From NCBI GenBank assembly GCA_013336525.1, contig JAAXTM010000001.1:558001-622000 (forward strand): a DNA stretch of 64,000 nt, given 5' to 3'. Position numbers and translations under genes: made by a program. Shown piece after piece: positions 26,171-35,274 of this stretch. How positions within the stretch are numbered: the first letter of the stretch is position 1; each line of letters begins with the position of its first letter. The DNA is from Geobacteraceae bacterium (lineage in GTDB: Bacteria > Desulfobacterota > Desulfuromonadia > Geobacterales > Pseudopelobacteraceae). The notes below the pieces were generated by a model. It saw only the letters and a list, made by a program, of their open reading frames with translations. It ran no database searches and had not been told where the DNA came from.

Positions 26171-27178
26171 ATGAAACGAAAAGCAATCGCTCTCCTCTCC
26201 GGAGGACTCGACTCTACTCTGGCTGTCAAGATGATGCTTGATCTCGGCATAGAAGTCGAAGCCCTCAATTTCACCTCCCCATTTTGCACCTGCACCGGAA
26301 AAAACTCCGGCTGTAAATCAGAAGCGGTTCGAGTCGCCCAGGAATACAATATTCCGATCAAGGTAATGCATAAAGGGGTGGAGTATCTCGACATCGTCCG
26401 CAATCCCGTCCATGGTTACGGAAAAGGGGTCAATCCCTGCGTAGACTGCAGGATATTTCTGCTCAAAAAAGCCAAAGAGTACATGCTTGAGAGCGGCGCA
26501 GACTTTGTCTTTACCGGTGAAGTACTGGGCCAGAGACCGATGAGTCAGCGCCGGGACACATTACGTGTCATTGAGAAAGAAAGTGGCCTGGAAGGACTGC
26601 TGCTGCGCCCCCTTTCTGCCCGCCATTTTGAACCAACAATCCCGGAAAAAGAGGGGTGGGTTGACCGGAACAAACTTATGGCAATTGAAGGACGGTCGCG
26701 CGCTGTGCAGATGCAGATGGCTGAGGATCTGGATGTAAAAGATTACCCCTGCCCGGCCGGGGGATGCCTGCTGACTGAACTCTCATACGTCCCAAAGATT
26801 CGTGATGTATTCGATCATTCTGAAGAGCTCAACCTGCGTGATTTCCGTTTGCTGAAGACAGGTCGTCATTTCCGGCTCGACCAGCATAGCAAAGCGATCA
26901 TGGGGCGCAGTGAGGCGGATAACAACCAGCTTGAGCTCACCCGTCAACCGGGAGAAGCTGCTCTAACCTGGCTTGACGGCAACACCCCGGTAGCTATTAT
27001 CATCGGCAACCAAGACGATGACAATTTAAGACTAAGTGCCAGAATAATGCTGCGATATACCAAAGCTGAACCTGGTTCAGAGTGCAGAATTGAGCTGCGT
27101 ACCAATGATTCTAAACAGATTTTTTCCGTTATCAATGATATGGGGCCGGAAGCGGTGGAGAAGTATCTGGTGGCATAA
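26171..27178 (+). CDS. PP-loop ATPase, tRNA-thiolation-like
   Basis: 335 residues from the ATG at 26171, with AGGAG upstream. The N-terminus has the adenylating PP-loop LLSGGLDSTLAVKM, then cysteines in FCTCTGKNSGC, a CVDCRIFLLKKA motif and a later CPAGGCLLTE. This is the pattern of a group often labelled tRNA (5-methylaminomethyl-2-thiouridylate) methyltransferase-like or ThiI/MnmA-like, which activates a base or carbonyl with ATP before sulfur transfer. The exact substrate is unknown. A strong hairpin follows the stop. Confidence 0.8.
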   Translation: MKRKAIALLSGGLDSTLAVKMMLDLGIEVEALNFTSPFCTCTGKNSGCKSEAVRVAQEYNIPIKVMHKGVEYLDIVRNPVHGYGKGVNPCVDCRIFLLKKAKEYMLESGADFVFTGEVLGQRPMSQRRDTLRVIEKESGLEGLLLRPLSARHFEPTIPEKEGWVDRNKLMAIEGRSRAVQMQMAEDLDVKDYPCPAGGCLLTELSYVPKIRDVFDHSEELNLRDFRLLKTGRHFRLDQHSKAIMGRSEADNNQLELTRQPGEAALTWLDGNTPVAIIIGNQDDDNLRLSARIMLRYTKAEPGSECRIELRTNDSKQIFSVINDMGPEAVEKYLVA

Positions 27179-27222
27179 CAGTATCAATCATGCACAAGCA
27201 GACCTGATTGTGAACCAAAACG

Positions 27223-27262
27223 TAACGGGCCCCCGATTCCTATCGGAGGCCCGTTATTTTTA
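27223..27262. terminator. Terminator between the convergent PP-loop and YfbR genes
   Basis: AACGGGCC and GGCCCGTT frame an inner CCCGAT/ATCGG pair, followed by TATTTTT on the plus strand. The stem serves the plus-strand PP-loop gene; the convergent nucleotidase gene ends inside its T-run. Confidence 0.8.
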
Positions 27263-27865
27263 CCCCAACTTCAACTCATCCAGCGATAACCGGTAGCCAG
27301 GCAATAATTTTTCCAGAAAGTAGGTCACCTCGGGCAGCACACTGGCAGACAACTGTTCAAAATGCTCTGTTTCTGCCCGGCGGAACTCATGGTTTCCACT
27401 CTTCCCTTCTTCAATGCACTTTGTCAGTGCAGCAATCTTGTCTGCAGCCTTCACCACCTGCATATACTCTTCCTGATCATCGAAAAAGAACAGTGGTTCG
27501 TATTTTTTGGCAAGCTCCGGAGGCAGCATCTCCAGAAGTTTCCTTCTGGCTTTATCCTCCAATTGATGAAAGGACTTCTTTAAAATGGGATCGAAATGCT
27601 TTACTGGCGTCGGCATATCACCGGTAAAGATTTCACTGGCATCGTGAAAAATCCCATACATCGCTGCACGGGAAGGGTCGAGACTGCCACCATAATAGGT
27701 ATTACGGATCATGACCAGCGCATGGGCAATAACGGCAACATCAAGGCTGTGCTCCTGAATATTTTCCGGCACGGTGTTGCGCATTAGTCCCCAGCGGCTG
27801 ATATAACGCATGCGGGAGAGAAAGGCAAAAAAATCATACTGTTCCGTTTTTGCAACCTGTTCCAT
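27260..27865 (-). CDS. YfbR-like 5'-deoxynucleotidase (HD domain)
   Basis: 201-residue HD-domain phosphohydrolase resembling YfbR, which dephosphorylates deoxynucleoside 5'-monophosphates. Metal motifs: ENIQEHSLDVAVIAHAL near residue 34, then YGIFHDASEIFTGDMPTPVKH near 70, and a late Asp in KAADKIAALTKC near 139. SRMRYISRWGLMR at the N-terminus is typical. It follows the dGTPase-like gene on the same strand by three bases, so the two nucleotide-handling enzymes are probably coexpressed and help balance deoxynucleotide pools. Confidence 0.93.
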   Translation of the reverse strand: MEQVAKTEQYDFFAFLSRMRYISRWGLMRNTVPENIQEHSLDVAVIAHALVMIRNTYYGGSLDPSRAAMYGIFHDASEIFTGDMPTPVKHFDPILKKSFHQLEDKARRKLLEMLPPELAKKYEPLFFFDDQEEYMQVVKAADKIAALTKCIEEGKSGNHEFRRAETEHFEQLSASVLPEVTYFLEKLLPGYRLSLDELKLG

Positions 27866-27867
27866 TG

Positions 27868-29010
27868 CTACACTCTCTCGTATGGCTCAAACAGCCGTTT
27901 ATATTCATCCAGTGCAAACCGGTCGGTCATACCTGCAATATAATCACAGACAACCCGATGAAGGCCAAAGAGTTCCAGTCTGGATTGATATTTAGGCGGA
28001 AGCAGGTTGGGATAACGCAGATATGTTTCAAACAGACGGGTAATGAAAATCTCAGCTTTTACCCGCATTTTATCAACCTTGTAGTGGCGGTACAGGTTTT
28101 TGAACAGGAATTGTTTAAGTGCCATACTACGACCTGTTATATCTTCGTTAAAATGCACTACGGCAAGGTTTACACGCCGCAGGTCATCAAGTGAGGTTAT
28201 GCCCAGACCTGTAATATTTGCTGATGTCGTCACGCATATATCACTGATTAACAAACCGATCAACGCACTGATTGTCTGGTAGACGAGGCGTCTGTTGTCA
28301 ATAGTCGGGTACTTTTTACGAACCCCGGAACAGACTTCATGCCACAGATCCACCTTTTCCAGTTTGTCCAACGTTATATAACCCGATTTAAGGCCGTCAT
28401 CAATATCATGGTTATTATAAGCTATTTCATCGGCATAATTAATGATCTGGCCTTCAATGGATGGGACGGTTCCAGGCAAAAACTCAGCCATTATTTCACT
28501 GGCGGCGTCATACGGGGTTGAATGCTTGATGATCCCCTCACGCACCTCCCATGTCAGGTTTAGACCATTAAATCCGGGATATCTTTCTTCCAGTTCTTCC
28601 ACGACTCGAAAAGATTGCATGTTATGCTCAAAACCGCCAAAACCCTTCATCAATCGGTTTAGGACATCCTCTCCTGTATGCCCGAAAGGGGTATGGCCAA
28701 GATCATGTGATAAGGCCAGAGCTTCTGTTAACTCCTCGTTCAAATGGAGTTTACGGGCAATGGCCCTGCCGATTTGAGCAACCTCAAGCGAGTGGGTCAA
28801 ACGGGTGCGATAATAATCTCCTTCATGATTTACGAAAACCTGCGTCTTATATTCAAGCCGCCTGAACGCGGCACAATGAATGATACGATCACGGTCCCGT
28901 TCAAAAGCCGGGCGGTTATCGCGGAGTTCTTCAGAATGCTTACGCCCGCGAGAAGTCGCGCTGGTACAGGCATAACCGGCCAGATCGCTTCGTTCAATTG
29001 AATCATTCAT
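27868..29010 (-). CDS. dgt: Deoxyguanosinetriphosphate triphosphohydrolase-like protein
   Basis: HD-domain enzyme expected to cut dNTPs into deoxynucleoside and triphosphate. 380 residues from the ATG at 29010, preceded by GGGGA. Signatures: RDRIIHCAAFRRLEYKTQVF near residue 36, THSLEVAQIGRAIARKL, the HD motif SHDLGHTPFGHTGE near 107, NYADEIAYNNHDIDDG near 190. The length fits the shorter proteobacterial Dgt-like branch. A frame extension of 14 codons upstream has no ribosome site. Confidence 0.94.
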   Translation of the reverse strand: MNDSIERSDLAGYACTSATSRGRKHSEELRDNRPAFERDRDRIIHCAAFRRLEYKTQVFVNHEGDYYRTRLTHSLEVAQIGRAIARKLHLNEELTEALALSHDLGHTPFGHTGEDVLNRLMKGFGGFEHNMQSFRVVEELEERYPGFNGLNLTWEVREGIIKHSTPYDAASEIMAEFLPGTVPSIEGQIINYADEIAYNNHDIDDGLKSGYITLDKLEKVDLWHEVCSGVRKKYPTIDNRRLVYQTISALIGLLISDICVTTSANITGLGITSLDDLRRVNLAVVHFNEDITGRSMALKQFLFKNLYRHYKVDKMRVKAEIFITRLFETYLRYPNLLPPKYQSRLELFGLHRVVCDYIAGMTDRFALDEYKRLFEPYERV

Positions 29011-29084
29011 CTTATTTCCCCGATTGCTGGACAACATAAGTCCGTCAGTCATTTTGATTAATTCTGATAAAGATTATTTCCCTT

Positions 29085-29543
29085 TCAATAACGTTTTGCT
29101 GCATTCCCTTTTTTACCAGTCATTCCAGCAATTGAAAGTACATCTGCAAGCTGCATCCTCCAGACGCCTTCCTGGTGAGTCATCTTGAATTCGCGGGTCG
29201 TGGAATCTGTAGTGCCGGGCGTGCCCTCGAGCCCGACTTTTACATAAACCGTAGCTTCGGTACGTTTTTCATTTAAAATTTTGAAATTTTCCATTTTTTG
29301 CCAACAGCAGGCAGGACGGATTGTCGACTCGCGCATTTTTTTAACAAACGTTTCGCGAGAGGTTTTGCCTCGATGCGCCAATTGCTCAAAAAGTTGTTCA
29401 TAACGGCCCTCACGCCAGGTATCCAGAGTATCTGACATGCATTTTTCAAGTGGGGATTCTGTTTCTGCAGCATTCCCCGAAACAGGGCCGAAAAGAAAAA
29501 TATTTAACGCAACAAACATAGCAAGCCAAAATCTAATTTTCAT
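29085..29543 (-). CDS. Exported protein of unknown function
   Basis: 152-residue protein with a signal peptide (MKIRFWLAMFVALNIFLFGP, cleavage near NAA-ET). The mature part is a small alpha/beta domain resembling NTF2-like folds in its pattern (helix DTWREGRYEQLFEQLAH, then strands TEATVYVKVGLEG and REFKMTHQEGVWRMQ), but I do not assign it. A CC pair (RPACCWQK) lies in the middle. It is followed by the dgt gene 75 bases away. About 136 bases upstream are without a gene. Confidence 0.72.
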   Translation of the reverse strand: MKIRFWLAMFVALNIFLFGPVSGNAAETESPLEKCMSDTLDTWREGRYEQLFEQLAHRGKTSRETFVKKMRESTIRPACCWQKMENFKILNEKRTEATVYVKVGLEGTPGTTDSTTREFKMTHQEGVWRMQLADVLSIAGMTGKKGNAAKRY

Positions 29544-29679
29544 TTTTCACCACCCCATAAAAAAGTGAGAGCATCGTAGTTTAATTGCTATCTGTGTGCA
29601 ATGCATAAAAAACAAAATACTCATGCAGTCTATACATGAGCATTTTGTATCATAAATCCAGATAAAATATAGGCCGGAA

Positions 29680-29844
29680 CTATAGGGTTGGAGCGTATCT
29701 CTCTATCCACTCTTCAACAATCTCTCCCATTGTTTTCCTGCTCATTGCAGCCATCACCTTCAGACGGAGGTGAAAGTCTTTTTTGATGTTAGCATTAAAC
29801 CTAATGCAACCTTCAGGTACTACCTTTTTATTATCAGGTGTCAT
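29680..29844 (-). CDS. Ribbon-helix-helix DNA-binding protein
   Basis: A 54-residue gene, shorter than usual gene-finding limits, which I read directly. The ribbon strand GCIRFNANIKKDFHLRLKV is followed by helix AAMSRKTMGEIVEEWIERY, the ParD/CopG/ParG-type ribbon-helix-helix pattern. Such proteins dimerise and repress promoters, act as antitoxins or in partition. GAGG lies about 11 bases before the ATG. The divergent neighbour at 30027 is not a recognised toxin. The shared gap contains repeated boxes that fit an operator. Confidence 0.7.
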   Translation of the reverse strand: MTPDNKKVVPEGCIRFNANIKKDFHLRLKVMAAMSRKTMGEIVEEWIERYAPTL

Positions 29845-29914
29845 CTGATTGATAACCTCATATTTTTAGTATTATCACTATCCGCTTTATATCGCATTAA
29901 GTCAATACTCAATT

Positions 29915-29950
29915 ACTTATATCAGTAAGTAAGTAGATAAGTAAATAAGT
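29915..29950. promoter_or_regulatory. Cluster of TAAGT boxes, candidate operator
   Basis: TAAGT occurs at 29926, 29930, 29938 and 29946, and its complement ACTTA at 29915. Three of the direct copies are 8 bases apart (29930, 29938, 29946). They stop one base before the -35 of the promoter for the gene at 30027. Tandem boxes with 7-8 base spacing are usual for ribbon-helix-helix repressors. Confidence 0.55.
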
Positions 29951-29951
29951 G

Positions 29952-29980
29952 TTGACATGGATGATGATGTTTGCTATCTC
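29952..29980 (+). promoter_or_regulatory. Sigma-70-type promoter for the acidic protein
   Basis: TTGACA, 17 bases, then TATCTC with an upstream TG (extended -10). It points to the gene at 30027 and lies directly after the TAAGT boxes, so a bound repressor would cover the -35. Confidence 0.6.
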
Positions 29981-30026
29981 AGTCCTATCAGATTGCTATC
30001 TAGCAAATCATCAGGGGGGACATGAC

Positions 30027-30305
30027 ATGGTGGAAGTTAAGTTCTTGAACGAAGAAGTTAAAGAAGTGGAACTGGCTGTAGGCGACTATGGCGTCTGCTG
30101 GGAAATAAAGGATGGTAAGGGCTACGACGGAACAAATGCAGGCGGCATGGATTGGGATGGTGTTTCTATTGAGGACATGGAGACCTATATAACACTTAAG
30201 GATAAAATTATTGTCCAGGTTAAGGAACTGTATCAGTTTATGAGATTGAGGGAAGTTGATTATAAGATGATATACGAGGAGAGAGAATTTCTAGAAGCTG
30301 CTTGA
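30027..30305 (+). CDS. Acidic protein of unknown function
   Basis: 92 residues from the ATG at 30027, chosen because GGGGGA precedes it; the frame runs further upstream across the promoter. The protein is rich in Glu and Asp. The N-terminal half looks beta-rich (VEVKFLNEEVKEVELAV, CWEIKDGKGYDG), and the C-terminus is a long helix (KELYQFMRLREVDYKMIYEE). No domain is recognised. It is divergent from the ribbon-helix-helix gene and may be its target. It is followed by a very strong hairpin at 30378. Confidence 0.65.
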   Translation: MVEVKFLNEEVKEVELAVGDYGVCWEIKDGKGYDGTNAGGMDWDGVSIEDMETYITLKDKIIVQVKELYQFMRLREVDYKMIYEEREFLEAA

Positions 30306-30377
30306 TCTGGGCTCCACAGAATTTATGGCATACTTGTAAACATATGGACTCAATACACAGGCAGATTACATAGGATA

Positions 30378-30425
30378 CCGGATAACAAAAAGGCCCTGAT
30401 TTCTCAGGGCCTTTTTGTTATCCGG
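30378..30425. terminator. Strong bidirectional terminator, 22-bp perfect stem
   Basis: Arms 30378-30399 and 30404-30425 are exact reverse complements with a TTTC loop. The stem contains AAAAAGGCCCTGA, so either strand gives a GC-rich hairpin followed by TTTTT. It ends both the plus-strand acidic gene and the minus-strand secG-tRNA-Leu transcript. Confidence 0.92.
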
Positions 30426-30444
30426 ACTTTGCCGGATTATTAAC

Positions 30445-30531
30445 TGGTGCGGTGGAATGGAATCGAACCATCACGGAGTTGCCCCCGCCAGCCCCTCAAG
30501 CTGGTGCGTCTACCAGTTCCGCCACCACCGC
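30445..30531 (-). tRNA. tRNA-Leu (anticodon GAG)
   Basis: 87 bases with the CCA end encoded. The anticodon stem CCAGC/GCTGG holds loop TTGAGGG, giving GAG (codon CUC). A long variable arm (GGCGGGGGCAACTCCGT) and the T arm GGTTCGATTCC are visible; the acceptor GCGGTGG pairs with CCACCGC. It follows secG on the same strand, as commonly seen in this lineage. Confidence 0.97.
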
Positions 30532-30650
30532 AAGCAGAGTGCACAAATTAAAATGCACCTTGTATATCTAAAATTTTATATCTGTATGCCTATTCAACAA
30601 GGGAGGTTTTTCTAACACAGCCGTCCGGATTTATCAAGTGCAAATATTAC

Positions 30651-30977
30651 TTATTTCTGTGCTGGCACAGCAGGCGAAACAGGTGCAGAAGCCGGCGCCT
30701 GAACCGGAGCAGTTTTCCCTTTGCCAGACATCATAGAGGAAGACGACGGTTGACCGGAAATATAAGCAAGGGTCAATGAAGTCAACATAAAGATAACAGC
30801 AGCACTTGTAGTTAATTTACTTAAAAAAGAGGTTCCGCCACCTGCTCCAAAAACAGACTGGCTTCCACTGCTGCCAAAAGAGGCTCCCATCTCAGCACCT
30901 TTTCCGGACTGAAGCAAAACCACAGCAATCAAAAACAGACTAACTAGCACATGTAAAATTGTAAGAACTATTGTCAT
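30651..30977 (-). CDS. secG: Preprotein translocase subunit SecG
   Basis: 108-residue inner-membrane component of SecYEG, which helps SecA-driven export. Two hydrophobic segments (about 1-22 and 52-72) flank the conserved loop LLQSGKGAEMGASFGSSGSQSVFGAGG. The C-terminal tail is rich in Ala, Pro and Ser. It lies downstream of tpiA and upstream of tRNA-Leu; the glycolysis-secG order is widespread. Confidence 0.95.
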   Translation of the reverse strand: MTIVLTILHVLVSLFLIAVVLLQSGKGAEMGASFGSSGSQSVFGAGGGTSFLSKLTTSAAVIFMLTSLTLAYISGQPSSSSMMSGKGKTAPVQAPASAPVSPAVPAQK

Positions 30978-31076
30978 ACCAGATCCCCTAGCAACATTTT
31001 AAAGAGAGATTTTATAGCATAGCAATTTGCATACTGTAAAGCTATAAATACAGTCTAAACATAGACAGGCCACAAA

Positions 31077-31832
31077 TCATACATTAAAATTGGCAATTGC
31101 CGCGAAAGTTTCTGCTTTTAAACTCGCTCCGCCAACAAGCGCACCATCTATATCAGGCTGAGACATCAAGCCTTTGACATTATCAGGCTTAACGCTGCCG
31201 CCATAGAGTATGCGAACAGCATCTGCGACAGACTGATTAAACAGCCTGGTTATCAGCTTACGAATAAAAGCATGTACCTCTTGAGCTTGGCCATCAGTGG
31301 CTGTTTTACCGGTTCCAATTGCCCACACCGGTTCATATGCGATAATAACATGGGCAAAGTCCTCTACTGCAAGCCCTGCCAAACTGCCTTGAATCTGTTT
31401 TTCAATAACTGAGAATGTTTGTTCTGATTCCCGCTCGGCCAACAATTCTCCAACACAGACAATTGCTTTCAATCCAGCGGAAACAGCAGCCTTGGTTTTT
31501 TTGTTGACAGTCAGATCAGTCTCGCCAAAATATTGGCGGCGTTCGGAATGCCCGATGATTACATGGCTGCATCCCACGTCTTTCAACAGCTTAGGAGCCA
31601 CCTCTCCGGTAAATGCCCCCTCCTCCTCCCAATAGCAATCCTGAGCCGCCAGACTGATATTTGAACCTTTAATAGCATCGTTAATACTACTCAAAGCTGT
31701 GAATACCGGAGCCACAACTATTTCCACCCCATGATTACCCGCAACGAGTGGCTTAAGTTCATTCACCAGATCTAAAGATTCAGCAATAGTTTTAAAGAGT
31801 TTCCAGTTTCCTGCAATAACCGGTATTCGCAT
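31077..31832 (-). CDS. tpiA: Triosephosphate isomerase
   Basis: Interconverts dihydroxyacetone phosphate and glyceraldehyde 3-phosphate. 251 residues from the ATG at 31832, which has AGGGG upstream and lies 13 bases after pgk; the longer frame would overlap pgk. Catalytic landmarks: Lys in IAGNWKLFK, His in VIIGHSERR near 95, Glu in AYEPVWAIGTGKTA near 167, and the phosphate loop ILYGGSVKPDN. Confidence 0.97.
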   Translation of the reverse strand: MRIPVIAGNWKLFKTIAESLDLVNELKPLVAGNHGVEIVVAPVFTALSSINDAIKGSNISLAAQDCYWEEEGAFTGEVAPKLLKDVGCSHVIIGHSERRQYFGETDLTVNKKTKAAVSAGLKAIVCVGELLAERESEQTFSVIEKQIQGSLAGLAVEDFAHVIIAYEPVWAIGTGKTATDGQAQEVHAFIRKLITRLFNQSVADAVRILYGGSVKPDNVKGLMSQPDIDGALVGGASLKAETFAAIANFNV

Positions 31833-31845
31833 CAAGATTCCCCTT

Positions 31846-33048
31846 TTATTTTTCTGTAACTTCAAGCGCGTTTACACCAGGCAACGTTTTCCCTTCCAGC
31901 AACTCAAGAAAAGCGCCTCCGCCAGTTGAAATATAGCTAACCCTGTTTTCCACACCAGCTTTGCGAACAGCAGAATCCGTATCCCCTCCGCCAATGATTG
32001 TTGTGGCAAAGCAATTAGCAACGGCTTCAGCCATTGCATACGTACCCCTACAGAAGGCATCCATTTCAAAAACACCCATAGGACCATTCCAGATAACGGT
32101 TTTAGCGTCACGCAGGGTTTCTGCAAAAAGGGTTGTCGTCGCCGGCCCAATATCGAGAGCCATCCACCCTGCAGGGATCTCCTGAGCAGTCGTGATAAAG
32201 TTGGTTGCGTTGGCTTCAAAAGCGTTTGCAACAACACAATCCACCGGCAGATAGAACATAACCCCTTTTTCACGTGCTGTTTCCATGATGGTACGTGCTG
32301 TAGGTATCAGTTCATCCTCTACCAGCGACTTACCTACGTTGTAGCCCATGGCCTTCAGGAAAGTGAAAGCCATCCCGCCGCCGATAACAACCTTGTCAAC
32401 CTTGTTAATGAGAGTTTCAAGAACCTCCAGCTTACCCGACACCTTGGCACCGCCCAATATCGCGACCAACGGCCTGACAGGATTCTGCATGGCTTTATCA
32501 AAGAAAGTCATTTCATTTCTCATCAAAAAGCCGGCAGCTATAACCGGAATATGTTTCGTTATCGCTTCAACAGATGCATGCGCGCGATGCGAAACAGCAA
32601 AAGCATCATTAACGTAAATTTCACATCCATTTGCTAGTTTTTCAGCAAAATCGGCGTCGTTCTTTTCTTCCTCGGAGTAGAAACGGACATTTTCAAGCAT
32701 GACCGCCTCACCAGGCTTCATGGCTTTTATAAGCGCATCTACATCCGGGCCGAAACAGTCAGGCGCCTGGATCACCGGCTTGCCAAGCAATTCCGAGAGT
32801 CTAGTGGTAGCCGGTGCCATACTGTACTTGGCTTTTTTCTCCCCCTTGGGACGGCCAAGATGGGAAGCCAGAATAACTTTGGCACCCTGTTCCAAAGCGT
32901 ATTTTATCGTAGGTACCGCCCCGAGAATGCGAGTATCCTCGGTAATAACGCCCTTGTCATCCTGGGGGACGTTAAAATCGACCCTAATGAATACTTTTTT
33001 CCCCTTCAGATCCTTAATTTCATCGATATAACGAATAGACACGTTCAC
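31846..33048 (-). CDS. pgk: Phosphoglycerate kinase
   Basis: Transfers phosphate between 1,3-bisphosphoglycerate and ADP. 400 residues, normal length. N-terminal [13 protein letters not shown], the substrate helix SHLGRPKG near residue 62, the hinge LGGAKVSGK near 202 and the nucleotide loop [13 protein letters not shown] near 370 are all present. It sits between gap and tpiA. A terminator-like hairpin separates it from gap, so pgk may be expressed both by partial read-through and from its own promoter. Confidence 0.98.
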   Translation of the reverse strand: MNVSIRYIDEIKDLKGKKVFIRVDFNVPQDDKGVITEDTRILGAVPTIKYALEQGAKVILASHLGRPKGEKKAKYSMAPATTRLSELLGKPVIQAPDCFGPDVDALIKAMKPGEAVMLENVRFYSEEEKNDADFAEKLANGCEIYVNDAFAVSHRAHASVEAITKHIPVIAAGFLMRNEMTFFDKAMQNPVRPLVAILGGAKVSGKLEVLETLINKVDKVVIGGGMAFTFLKAMGYNVGKSLVEDELIPTARTIMETAREKGVMFYLPVDCVVANAFEANATNFITTAQEIPAGWMALDIGPATTTLFAETLRDAKTVIWNGPMGVFEMDAFCRGTYAMAEAVANCFATTIIGGGDTDSAVRKAGVENRVSYISTGGGAFLELLEGKTLPGVNALEVTEK

Positions 33049-33079
33049 CTCCGTAATAGTGGGAGCAACCTTTGTTTGG

Positions 33080-33110
33080 CAAAAAAAGAGGGGGAATAAT
33101 TCCCCCTCTC
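33080..33110 (-). terminator. Hairpin between gap and pgk
   Basis: On the minus strand GAGGGGGA pairs with TCCCCCTC around ATTA/TAAT, followed by TTTTTTT. A partial terminator here would allow gap to be made in excess of pgk and tpiA. Confidence 0.85.
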
Positions 33111-33130
33111 ACATAAAATCCTGTCGATTG

Positions 33131-34135
33131 TTATTTTTTGGAAGCGATCAAGTGGAAAAGGTCAACGACCCTGCTTGAAAATCCGCACTCGTTATCGTAC
33201 CATGAGAGCACCTTTACCATTGTGTCGCCTATTACTTTTGTACAGGACGCATCCACGATTGATGACAGCGGGTTGCCATTGAAATCAATTGATACCAGAG
33301 GCGCTTCCTCAAAACCCAATATACCTTTAAGTGACCCTTTGGATGCTTTCTTGAGGGCAGCGTTTACCTTGGCTGCGTCAGCTTTTTTTGTCAAGGTCAC
33401 TACCAGGTCAACCACCGAAACATTCGGGGTCGGTACACGGATAGCCATTCCGTCCAGTTTGCCTTTCAGCTCAGGCAAGACAAGGGCGACAGCTTTAGCA
33501 GCTCCGGTGGTTGTCGGAATCATTGACATCGCAGCAGCCCTGGCACGACGAAGGTCTTTATGGGGCAAATCAAGGATATTCTGATCATTGGTGTAAGAGT
33601 GAACCGTAGTTACCAATCCCTTCTCAATACCGAATGTATCATGGAGAACTTTTGCTACAGGAGCAAGACAGTTGGTCGTACACGATGCGTTGGAAATAAT
33701 AAAATGTTTTTTGGGCTCATACAGATGGTCGTTAACCCCCATGACGATAGTAATATCCTCATTGGTTGCAGGCGCTGAGATAACAACCCTCTTTGCTCCC
33801 GCCTGAATATGCATTCCGGCTTTTTCCTTGGAGGTGAAAATACCGGTTGATTCAAGAACAACGTCGATCTTGTCTTTTTTCCATGGGAGTTCGGCAGGGT
33901 TTTTCACCGCATAGATTTTTATGGCCTTACCGTTGATAATCAGCTGGTTATCTTTTGCCTCTACCGTACCAGGAAAGGTGCCATGCACGGAATCATACTT
34001 AAATAGATGTGCAAGTGTAGCTGCATCGGTAAGATCATTAATCGCTACAAACTCAATGTTCTTGTCTTTACTTGCTGCTCTCAACACCATTCTTCCGATC
34101 CTGCCAAAACCGTTAATTGCAACTCGTAACGCCAT
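33131..34135 (-). CDS. gap: Glyceraldehyde-3-phosphate dehydrogenase
   Basis: NAD(P)-dependent oxidation and phosphorylation of glyceraldehyde 3-phosphate, or the reverse in gluconeogenesis. 334 residues from the ATG at 34135, with GGAGG upstream. Rossmann motif INGFGRIGR at residue 7, catalytic Cys in [12 protein letters not shown] near 151, His in TVHSYTNDQ near 177. First gene of the gap-pgk-tpiA-secG set. The 236 bases to the divergent HAD gene should carry its promoter. Confidence 0.97.
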   Translation of the reverse strand: MALRVAINGFGRIGRMVLRAASKDKNIEFVAINDLTDAATLAHLFKYDSVHGTFPGTVEAKDNQLIINGKAIKIYAVKNPAELPWKKDKIDVVLESTGIFTSKEKAGMHIQAGAKRVVISAPATNEDITIVMGVNDHLYEPKKHFIISNASCTTNCLAPVAKVLHDTFGIEKGLVTTVHSYTNDQNILDLPHKDLRRARAAAMSMIPTTTGAAKAVALVLPELKGKLDGMAIRVPTPNVSVVDLVVTLTKKADAAKVNAALKKASKGSLKGILGFEEAPLVSIDFNGNPLSSIVDASCTKVIGDTMVKVLSWYDNECGFSSRVVDLFHLIASKK

Positions 34136-34371
34136 CACTGCCTCCTCAATTAAAAAGATATCCTGCGTGAACACCGGTATACCGCAAAAAACTTATCAAA
34201 TAATAGAGAATAATAACAAATCGTCAACATTATTTAAGACTAAGGTTTAAATAAAATGCCTTACTAACCCGGTATTCCTGTTATGCAGATTAGAGCACCA
34301 GACAATATTGCCTTTATTTACAAAAATATAACTTTATATAAATATAACAATGCAGGAGATTTTTTATTGTT

Positions 34372-35121
34372 ATGCGCATAGCAGAAATGATATTTAATGA
34401 TATGACGTATGATACTAAAGACAGGAAACAGGTCACTACACCAATGATTGTTTTACCAAACGGAATGCCGGTAGAGGCTGTCATATTCGATTTTGACGGG
34501 GTTATTGTCGATACTGAGCCACTTCATTATGCAGCTTTTCAACGCACATTAGAGCCAATCGGATTGCATTTTACATGGCAGGAATACGTTGATACATATA
34601 TCGGATTCGATGACAGGGATGCATTCAAACATGCCTTTTCCTTGAATGGAAGAACACTTAGTCAGGAGGAATTACACCAACTGATTAAAAACAAGGCTGA
34701 CTTCTTTACAGAAGTTATCAGAGCTGGTGTGTCAGCATACCCTGGTGTGCTGGATCTGATTTTCCGTCTTCACGCAAACAAGTTTCCACTGGCAATATGC
34801 AGCGGAGCGCTCAGGTCTGACATTGATCCCATCCTGGCCATGCTCGATATTTCAGAATGTTTTGATGTTGTCGTGACCGCAGATGATGTTGCAGCAAGCA
34901 AACCTGACCCTGAAAGTTATCTACTTGCTTTCGAGCGGCTGCAATCGGCACACAAAACCCCTATCTCTAAGGACACAACAATTGCCATAGAAGATACACC
35001 TGCCGGAATATCCTCTGCCAAAACCGCCGGATTAATGGTTTGTGCAGTCACAAACAGCTACCCTGCCGACAGACTGGATCAGGCCACATTTATCACGGAC
35101 TCTCTAGCGGTGTTCGGGTAA
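34372..35121 (+). CDS. HAD-superfamily phosphatase/phosphomutase (CbbY/beta-PGM-like)
   Basis: 249 residues as given; conserved sequence begins near residue 34. HAD motif I is FDFDGVIVDTEPLHY, with the nucleophilic and acid/base Asp pair; motif II ICSGAL, motif III a Lys in AASKPDPE and motif IV IAIEDTPAGISSA. The cap domain with a helix bundle (about 55-115) places it in the beta-phosphoglucomutase/phosphatase group. The substrate is unknown. The start is uncertain: ATG codons at 34444 and 34465 lie closer to the domain. Confidence 0.88.
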   Translation: MRIAEMIFNDMTYDTKDRKQVTTPMIVLPNGMPVEAVIFDFDGVIVDTEPLHYAAFQRTLEPIGLHFTWQEYVDTYIGFDDRDAFKHAFSLNGRTLSQEELHQLIKNKADFFTEVIRAGVSAYPGVLDLIFRLHANKFPLAICSGALRSDIDPILAMLDISECFDVVVTADDVAASKPDPESYLLAFERLQSAHKTPISKDTTIAIEDTPAGISSAKTAGLMVCAVTNSYPADRLDQATFITDSLAVFG

Positions 35122-35140
35122 TCCAGCATTGCATTTTTCC

Positions 35141-35170
35141 TTGATTTACTTGAAATCACTGTGCTATAAA
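35141..35170 (+). promoter_or_regulatory. Promoter of the rpsB-tsf operon
   Basis: TTGATT, 18 bases, TATAAA. Transcription would begin near 35177, leaving a leader of about 100 bases before rpsB. The leader has GC-rich short repeats (around CCGGTGG and GGGGATTCGGCGAGG) that might fold, but I recognise no known ribosomal-protein leader. Confidence 0.6.
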
Positions 35171-35274
35171 ATCCCGTTGTTTAATTCACACGCTTCGGTA
35201 GATCCGGTGGTGTCCCTATTTGTATTAGATGTCGGGGATTCGGCGAGGCGGAGGGAAAACCAAAGGAGAAGAAC

